Positions 58,309 to 64,000 of a stretch of 64,000 nucleotides of DNA are shown here, piece after piece (the first letter of the stretch is position 1; every line of letters begins with the position of its first letter). Under the pieces are notes generated by a model. That model searched no databases. It was not told the DNA's origin and was given only the letters and a program-made list of their open reading frames with translations. Location of the stretch: NCBI RefSeq assembly GCF_019443445.1, contig NZ_CP080378.1, positions 3,162,001-3,226,000 on the forward strand, written 5' to 3'. The position numbers and the translations under genes are program-made. The DNA comes from Massilia sp. PAMC28688 (GTDB lineage Bacteria > Pseudomonadota > Gammaproteobacteria > Burkholderiales > Burkholderiaceae_D).

Positions 58309-59638
58309 GCCAGTACGATAGCACGAGGCCCGCAAGGGCACAGGCGGCGATCAATTTGATGGTCCCCACCTTAAAACGGAACAGCGCGATGCAGGCGGCG
58401 GCGCTGATGGCAATCGCGGTCCAGTCGGGGACGATGCTGGCGAAAAACACGTGCCTGCCGAAGAAGACGGCGAGACTAACGATCACGCCCACCACCGCCG
58501 CCGAAATGGCGGTCAGTGGCGCCGTCATGCGCACATTGTCGCGCGTGGCTTCCACCATGGGGCCGCCCGCGAGAATAAACAAAAACGATGGCAAGAAGGT
58601 GAAAAAGGTGGCCACGCTGGCACCCACGGCGCCGGCCAGCAGCACATTGGCGCCGAACACCTGGTGGGTCCAGGCGCCCACAAAGCCGACAAAGGCGACG
58701 ATCATGATCAATGGGCCAGGCGTGGTTTCGCCCAGTGCCAGGCCGTCAATCATTTGCGTGGCCGTGAGCCACTGGTAGTGCTCGACCCCGCCCTGGTACA
58801 CATAGGGCAGCACCGCGTAGGCGCCGCCGAAAGTCATCATGGCAGCCTTGGTGAAGAACCAGCCCATCTGGGCCAGGGTGCCGTGGGCGCCGAAGTGCTG
58901 CGCCAGGACCAGCCAGGCGCCACCGCCCAGCACCAGCCCGACCAGCGCTACCTTCGCCAGGCCGGTCCAGGAAAAGACGGCGTGGGCCGGTGGGGGAGTG
59001 TTGTCGTCGATCAGGGCGAGACCGTATGACACCTGCTTTCCGGGATGGTGACCGCCCACCTGGAAATACTTAGGCAATAGTCGTCCACCCAGCATGCCGA
59101 TCATGGCCGCCGTCAGCACGATGAGCGGAAACGGGATGGCCAACACGGCAATGGCGAGAAATGCCAGGACGGCAATGGCGATCAACACCGGGTTCTTGAG
59201 GCTGCGTGTGCCGATTCGCCACGCAGCAGCAAGCACCACGGCAACAATGGCCGGCTTGATGCCGTACAGCACGCCCGCCACCGCTGGCAGGCTGCCGTAG
59301 ACCAGATAGATCCACGCCAGGGCCACGATGATGAGCAGGGAAGGCAGCACGAACAGCACGCCTGCCATGATGCCGCCGCGCGTCTTGTGCATGAGCCAGC
59401 CGATGTAGATGGCGAGCTGCGTGGCTTCGGGACCGGGCAGCAGCATGCAATAGTTGAGAGCGTGCAGGAAACGCTGTTCCGAGATCCAGCGGCGGCGCTC
59501 GACCAGCTCGGTGTGCATGAGGGCAATTTGCCCGGCCGGGCCGCCAAAGCTGATGAAGCCGAGTTTTAGCCAGTACCAAAAAGCTTCTGCCAGGGAAACG
59601 GGAGCTGGCTGCTTGTCGCGGGCGATGATCGTTGTCAT
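58301..59638 (-). CDS. chrA: Chromate efflux transporter ChrA
   Basis: This 445-residue CHR-family protein exports chromate using proton motive force. Two homologous halves each carry the family motif, seen as [15 protein letters not shown] with [16 protein letters not shown] in the first, and [14 protein letters not shown] with [17 protein letters not shown] in the second. About 12 membrane segments. It heads the overlapping chrA-moaA pair, an unexpected coupling with molybdenum cofactor genes. Confidence 0.95.
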   Translation of the reverse strand: MTTIIARDKQPAPVSLAEAFWYWLKLGFISFGGPAGQIALMHTELVERRRWISEQRFLHALNYCMLLPGPEATQLAIYIGWLMHKTRGGIMAGVLFVLPSLLIIVALAWIYLVYGSLPAVAGVLYGIKPAIVAVVLAAAWRIGTRSLKNPVLIAIAVLAFLAIAVLAIPFPLIVLTAAMIGMLGGRLLPKYFQVGGHHPGKQVSYGLALIDDNTPPPAHAVFSWTGLAKVALVGLVLGGGAWLVLAQHFGAHGTLAQMGWFFTKAAMMTFGGAYAVLPYVYQGGVEHYQWLTATQMIDGLALGETTPGPLIMIVAFVGFVGAWTHQVFGANVLLAGAVGASVATFFTFLPSFLFILAGGPMVEATRDNVRMTAPLTAISAAVVGVIVSLAVFFGRHVFFASIVPDWTAIAISAAACIALFRFKVGTIKLIAACALAGLVLSYWHG

Positions 59639-59654
59639 GGAGGGGATGGTTGCG

Positions 59655-59685
59655 AAAAAAAGGGAAGCACACGGCTTCCCTTTTG
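59655..59685. terminator. Terminator of rne
   Basis: The stem GGGAAGC / GCTTCCC with loop of 5 is followed on the minus strand by seven T residues, 17 bases past the rne stop and 16 before chrA. Confidence 0.88.
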
Positions 59686-59701
59686 TAACACGCCGCTGTG
59701 A

Positions 59702-62700
59702 TTACTGGCGGGTATCGATCTGAACCAGCGGCTCGTCCACCGGCGGCGGTGCCGGCTTGCGCTGGCGCGGCACGCGAACCGGCTGGGCCGCCTGGGCCGC
59801 CGCTTCCTGGGCTGCACGCAGCTTTTCAGGATCGGTGGCAGCCAGGGTCAGGCCAGCCGAGCTCAGGATTTCGTTCAAGTCCTGGGCTGGTGCGGCAGCT
59901 GGCGCAGGTGCCGCCGCCGGTGCAGGTGCCGGCGCCGGTGCAGGTGCAGCCACCTGTGCTGGTGCCGGTGCGGGTGCCGGTGCAGCCATTGGCGCAGGGG
60001 CTGCAGCAACCGGTGCCGGCGTTGGCGCCGGCTCCGGATCCGCTTCCGCATCTGGCGTGAACATGGTCTGCTCCACAATCGGTGCAGTAGCGTTGACCTC
60101 GTCACCACCGTCAGGGGTAAAGATCGTCTGTTCCACCACCGAGCTGGCCGGCGCCATGGCTGCCGGCGCGGCTGGCTCCTCGGCCGCCGGTGCAGGTGCC
60201 GGTGCAGCAACCGCGACAGGAGCAGCCTGCATCGCTGCTTGGGCCGCGACCGGCTCGGCACGTTGCGGCGCAGCTTCCGGTGCAAACTCGGCGTCGACGC
60301 GGCGAAGCTCTGCGGCAGGCGATGCGGCGTTGGCGGCCTCGGCTGTCCCCTGTTGCTGCGTAACGACCGGCGCGGCAGCAACTGGTGCTGGGGCACCGTC
60401 ATCGGCCGGGCTGACGGTGAAGCTGGCAACTGCCGGGGCTTCATTGTCATTGTCGGCGCTGTCGTTGTCGCCAGCTTCCATGCCCTCGGCGCCTTCCACG
60501 CCTTCGCGCTCGCGGCGGTTACGGTTGCGGCCACCGCGGCGGCGGCGGCGGCGCGGTTCTTCCCCGCCAGCTTCCACTTCGATTTCCTCACCGTTCGGTC
60601 CGATGGTGGTGATCATCTTTGGCACTGCAACAGCATCGTCCGCTACGGGTGCAAAGCCTGTTGTCGCTGCAACGACGGGCTCAACGGCCAGCTCATCGCT
60701 CTTGGTCTCGGCCACCGGCGTGCGGTAATCGGCACGCTCGCGCGGTGCGCGTGGTGTACGTTCAGCACGTTCGCCACGCTCAGGACGCTCGGCGCGTTCC
60801 GGGCGCTCAGCGCGCTCGCCACGCTCGGCCCGTGGTGCGGCCGGTGCTGCAAGGTCTGCGCCTTCGCGCGGCTCGCGTGGCTCACGCGGTGGACGTGGAG
60901 TACGTGGCGGACGGGCTGGCTTCTCGGCATCGGCTGCCTTGACGGTCTCGTCCTGGCCAGCCTTGGCCGGCTCGCGTTCTTCACGCTCGCGGCCACCCGG
61001 CTTGCCATTGCGGTTGCGCCCGCGCGGACCACGGTTGCTGTTGCGTTCGCCATTGCGTTCCGGAGCGGGGGCCGCGGCAGCGGGCGCCTTGACCAGGGCC
61101 GGTACGGCAGGCTTTGCCACCGGCTCGTCATCCTTGCCAAAGAAGAAGCTCTTCATCTTGGCAAAGAAACCTTGCTCCACGGGAGCTGCCTGGACGGGCG
61201 CAATCACGGGGGCAGGTGCCAGCACCGGTTTCGGCGCTTCGGTACGGTCAACCACGGGTGCCGGCTTGGCCGGGGTGATGGTCTTGACAACGGCTTCCTG
61301 GCGCGGCTTGGCTTCTTCCTTTTCGCGCTTGGCGTAACCCATGTCGGTCTCGGCCTTTTCAGCCAGACTGTAGCTGGCCTGGTCGTCTTCAAGGCGCGGA
61401 TCGTCATGCTTGATACGCTCGAGCTTGTAGTGCGGCGTGTCCAGATGCTTGTTCGGGATCAGGATCACGTTGATGCGGTGACGCGTTTCGATCTTGAGCA
61501 CTTCGCCGCGCTTTTCGTTGAGGAGGAAAGCGGCAACATCGACGGGCACCTGCACGTGGATGGTGGCCGAATTTTCCTTCATTGCCTCTTCCTGGATGAT
61601 GCGCAGCACTTGCAGGGCGGACGATTCCGTGTCACGGATGTGGCCGGTGCCGGAGCAGCGCGGGCAGGTCACGTGGCTGCCTTCGGACAATGATGGACGC
61701 AGGCGCTGGCGCGACAGTTCCATGAGGCCGAAGCGGGAAATCTTGCCCATCTGGACGCGCGCACGGTCGTGGTGCAAGGCATCCTTCAGGCGCTGTTCTA
61801 CTTCGCGCTGGTTCTTGGCCACTTCCATGTCGATGAAGTCGATCACGATCAGGCCGCCCAGGTCGCGCAGGCGCAACTGGCGGGCCACTTCTTCGGCCGC
61901 TTCGCAATTGGTGTTAAATGCCGTGGTTTCGATGTCGGAGCCGCGCGTGGCACGGGCCGAGTTGACGTCGACCGAGACGAGCGCCTCGGTGTGGTCGATC
62001 ACGATGGCGCCGCCCGATGGCAGTGGCACGGTGCGCGAATACGCGGTTTCAATCTGGTGTTCGATCTGGAAACGCGAAAACAGCGGCACGTCGTCGCTGT
62101 AGCGCTTTACACGGTGCACCATGTCGGGCATCACGTGATCCATGAACTGGTGCGCCTGCTCGTAGATATCGTCGGTATCGATCAGGATTTCGCCGATATC
62201 GGGCTGGAAGTAATCGCGGATGGCGCGAATGACGAGCGACGATTCCTGATAAATGAGGAAAGCGCCGTGTCCCTGCTTGCCGGCGCCTTCAATGGCACGC
62301 CACAGCTGCATCAGGTAATTCAAGTCCCACTGCAGTTCTTCCACATTGCGGCCAATGCCGGCGGTGCGGGCAATGACGGACATGCCTTGTGGCAGATCGA
62401 GTTTATCCATCGTTTCGCGCAATTCCTGGCGCTCTTCGCCTTCGACCCGGCGCGATACGCCGCCGCCGCGCGGGTTATTCGGCATCAAGACCAGATAACG
62501 GCCGGCCAGGGAAATGAATGAGGTGAGGGCCGCGCCCTTGTTGCCGCGTTCTTCTTTTTCGACCTGGACCATGATTTCCTGGCCTTCGCGCAGCGCATCC
62601 TTGATGGACGCATTGCGCACATCGACGCCTTCGCGGAAATAGGTGCGGGCCACTTCCTTGAATGGCAAAAAGCCGTGGCGGTCTTCGCCGTAGCTGACAA

Positions 62701-62869
62701 AACACGCTTCGAGCGATGGCTCGATGCGGGTGATGACGCCTTTGTAGATATTGGACTTGCGCTGTTCGCGACCTGCGGTTTCGATATCGATATCGATCAG
62801 TTTCTGACCGTCGACAATCGCTACGCGCAATTCTTCCTGCTGCGTAGCGTTAAACAACATGCGTTTCAT
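59702..62869 (-). CDS. rne: Ribonuclease E
   Basis: RNase E is the main endonuclease of mRNA decay and rRNA/tRNA processing. The 1055-residue protein has the S1 domain (residues ~39-120, [20 protein letters not shown]), the catalytic DNase I-like region ([22 protein letters not shown]) and the zinc-link cysteines Cys402 and Cys405 (CPRCSGTG). After ~residue 520 it is a disordered scaffold: Lys/Glu-rich, then Arg-rich patches ([28 protein letters not shown]) and a long Ala/Pro tail. GGAG precedes the ATG. Confidence 0.97.
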   Translation of the reverse strand: MKRMLFNATQQEELRVAIVDGQKLIDIDIETAGREQRKSNIYKGVITRIEPSLEACFVSYGEDRHGFLPFKEVARTYFREGVDVRNASIKDALREGQEIMVQVEKEERGNKGAALTSFISLAGRYLVLMPNNPRGGGVSRRVEGEERQELRETMDKLDLPQGMSVIARTAGIGRNVEELQWDLNYLMQLWRAIEGAGKQGHGAFLIYQESSLVIRAIRDYFQPDIGEILIDTDDIYEQAHQFMDHVMPDMVHRVKRYSDDVPLFSRFQIEHQIETAYSRTVPLPSGGAIVIDHTEALVSVDVNSARATRGSDIETTAFNTNCEAAEEVARQLRLRDLGGLIVIDFIDMEVAKNQREVEQRLKDALHHDRARVQMGKISRFGLMELSRQRLRPSLSEGSHVTCPRCSGTGHIRDTESSALQVLRIIQEEAMKENSATIHVQVPVDVAAFLLNEKRGEVLKIETRHRINVILIPNKHLDTPHYKLERIKHDDPRLEDDQASYSLAEKAETDMGYAKREKEEAKPRQEAVVKTITPAKPAPVVDRTEAPKPVLAPAPVIAPVQAAPVEQGFFAKMKSFFFGKDDEPVAKPAVPALVKAPAAAAPAPERNGERNSNRGPRGRNRNGKPGGREREEREPAKAGQDETVKAADAEKPARPPRTPRPPREPREPREGADLAAPAAPRAERGERAERPERAERPERGERAERTPRAPRERADYRTPVAETKSDELAVEPVVAATTGFAPVADDAVAVPKMITTIGPNGEEIEVEAGGEEPRRRRRRGGRNRNRREREGVEGAEGMEAGDNDSADNDNEAPAVASFTVSPADDGAPAPVAAAPVVTQQQGTAEAANAASPAAELRRVDAEFAPEAAPQRAEPVAAQAAMQAAPVAVAAPAPAPAAEEPAAPAAMAPASSVVEQTIFTPDGGDEVNATAPIVEQTMFTPDAEADPEPAPTPAPVAAAPAPMAAPAPAPAPAQVAAPAPAPAPAPAAAPAPAAAPAQDLNEILSSAGLTLAATDPEKLRAAQEAAAQAAQPVRVPRQRKPAPPPVDEPLVQIDTRQ

Positions 62870-63544
62870 TTTTATTAACTCCGCGACCCGTGGGCCGTTC
62901 CAGTGCCGCTCTGGTAGCTAGCGGCGAAAAGTACAGGGAATGTACGCGGGACAGGGAGCCTGGGGAGGGTATGCCTTTTCGCACGGCGCAGCGACGCAAA
63001 AGCATCGCGGCCGCAACAGGGCGCTAGTAGCGGTCGATCGACATGCCGAGTGCACGCATCACCTGCAACTTCTCTGGATCAAAACCGGTCAAAACCGGGG
63101 CACAGACCAAGCCAGGCGGTGAGCAAATCAGTGAGCCAAACCGTAGCCAGCAATCGCACCGCGAGCGATATGCGGCATCGTCCATCGCATATCCCCGGGA
63201 GCGAGGCTTACATCGGGTCGGGCGAAAACGACAAGCGTTATCGACGCCAACATCCGGCGAGCCGGCCAATCGCGCCAGCTTGCCAGTACTTATCCTTAAA
63301 TATCCAGACTTTCCAATTCCGCAGCCATGTGCCTGATCCGATTACAACAACGGTGCAACCTTGAACGGCGCAGGACTGTGCATACACATATTTTCCATCG
63401 AATTTGCAATTTGGCGAGGCCGATGGATACGCCCCTGTGTAAAATATCGTTTTAATTCTTACACCAGCAGAGGTTTGACCGCCGCCTGTCGATTATATAT
63501 TCAAAATGAAGGACTTAGAGAGAATTTCTGGGAAGACAGAAGAA
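62870..63544. other. Divergent rne / rluC intergenic region
   Basis: 675 bases without a convincing gene; the leftward part must include the rne leader, which in E. coli is long and mediates autoregulation. A perfect tandem duplication of TCAAAACCGG lies at 63079-63098. An 81-codon frame at 63024-63269 (minus) shows no clear coding features. Confidence 0.5.
63475..63501 (+). promoter_or_regulatory. Candidate rluC promoter
   Basis: TTGACC (63475-63480), 15 bases, TATATT (63496-63501); TATTCA two bases later gives a 17-base spacer. It lies about 45 bases before the rluC start. Confidence 0.45.
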
Positions 63545-64000
63545 ATGAAGATGCAAAACCATGTTGTTCCCCCTTCATCACAGGCGACACCCCAAGCTTA
63601 CTTTGTAACCATCGCCGAAGAAGATGCCGGCCAGCGGATTGATAATTTCCTGCTCCGGGTCTGCAAAGGCGTCCCGAAAAGTCATATTTACCGCATCCTG
63701 CGCTCTGGAGAAGTGCGCGTCAATAAAGGCCGCATCGACCAGCTGTACCGCCTCGAAAGCGGTGACATCGTGCGCATTCCCCCGGTGCGGGTGGCGGAAA
63801 AAAACAACGCGGCAGTACCGGCGGCCGAATTTACCATCCTGCACGAAGACAGCCAACTGCTGGTCATCGACAAACCCTGCGGCGTGGCCGTGCATGGGGG
63901 CTCGGGCGTATCGTTTGGGGTGATCGAGCAATTGCGCGCGTCCCGGCCCGATGCCAAGTTCCTGGAGCTGGTGCATCGCCTGGACCGGGAAACCTCGGGC
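63545..64000 (+). CDS. rluC: 23S rRNA pseudouridine synthase RluC (5' part, runs off window)
   Basis: The frame is open from ATG 63545 to the end, giving 152 residues. An S4 RNA-binding domain (residues ~23-80, [36 protein letters not shown] region) is followed by the synthase domain with [16 protein letters not shown] and the catalytic Asp147 in HRLDRETSG. RluC modifies 23S rRNA at 955, 2504 and 2580 in E. coli. Divergent from rne, as in many proteobacteria. ATG 63551 is an alternative start. Confidence 0.95.
   Translation, partial: MKMQNHVVPPSSQATPQAYFVTIAEEDAGQRIDNFLLRVCKGVPKSHIYRILRSGEVRVNKGRIDQLYRLESGDIVRIPPVRVAEKNNAAVPAAEFTILHEDSQLLVIDKPCGVAVHGGSGVSFGVIEQLRASRPDAKFLELVHRLDRETSG

Noticed and set aside
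63024..63269. An 81-codon frame in the rne leader
   Set aside because: No ribosome-binding site, no family resemblance and no coding-type codon bias.

Overview
The window is GC-rich chromosomal DNA from a betaproteobacterium, most likely an Oxalobacteraceae member (Massilia, Janthinobacterium, Duganella or a relative). This rests on the gene families and neighbourhoods: ribF-ileS-lspA-coaBC-dut, rne opposite rluC, cysTWA-cysB, a phasin, and an alpha-hydroxyketone quorum-sensing locus of the Janthinobacterium jqs / Legionella lqs / Vibrio cqs type. No rRNA, prophage, intact insertion sequence or CRISPR array is visible. One tRNA (initiator fMet) is present.

Layout. 0-3.7 kb: end of an unknown gene, rpmBG, an MgtC-like membrane protein, radC, fkpB and ispH. 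3.7-7.5 kb: a leader with a strong terminator hairpin, then livHMGF (branched-chain amino acid ABC importer without its binding protein). 7.6-8.1 kb: a repeat island with two MITE-like elements of 153-154 bp. 8.2-14.2 kb: phasin, a DMT transporter, nitroreductase, pbpG, an IclR regulator, dgkA and a 1-Cys peroxiredoxin. 14.3-19 kb: a TSUP transporter and cysTWA-cysB (sulfate uptake, again without its binding protein). 19-25.2 kb: tas, pyrD, bpt, aat, NUDIX, tRNA-fMet, mntP and alkA. 25-33.5 kb: a DMT transporter, a PDZ/M48-like lipoprotein with a degenerate active site, dut, coaBC, lspA, ileS and ribF. 33.6-37.6 kb: tonB-exbB-exbD-exbD and a secreted repeat protein. 38.3-43.2 kb: prkA-yeaH-spoVR. 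43.7-47.3 kb: a deaminase of the adenine-deaminase type and an FtsX-like permease.

47.3-52.8 kb is the most interesting part. Sensor kinase and response regulator genes (jqsS-jqsR-like) diverge from jqsA (autoinducer synthase), a group II truncated haemoglobin and rmuC. The short divergent region holds a perfect FNR/ANR-type palindrome (TTGAT-N4-ATCAA) that overlaps a second palindrome. Oxygen or redox control of quorum sensing is therefore a testable prediction.

52.7-59.6 kb: chrA, moaA, vapBC, mobA, moeA, a desaturase-like protein and a membrane SRPBCC protein, all on the minus strand and mostly overlapping or tightly spaced. A vapBC toxin-antitoxin pair sits inside the molybdenum cofactor genes. 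59.7-64 kb: rne, a 675-base divergent intergenic region, and the start of rluC, which runs off the window.
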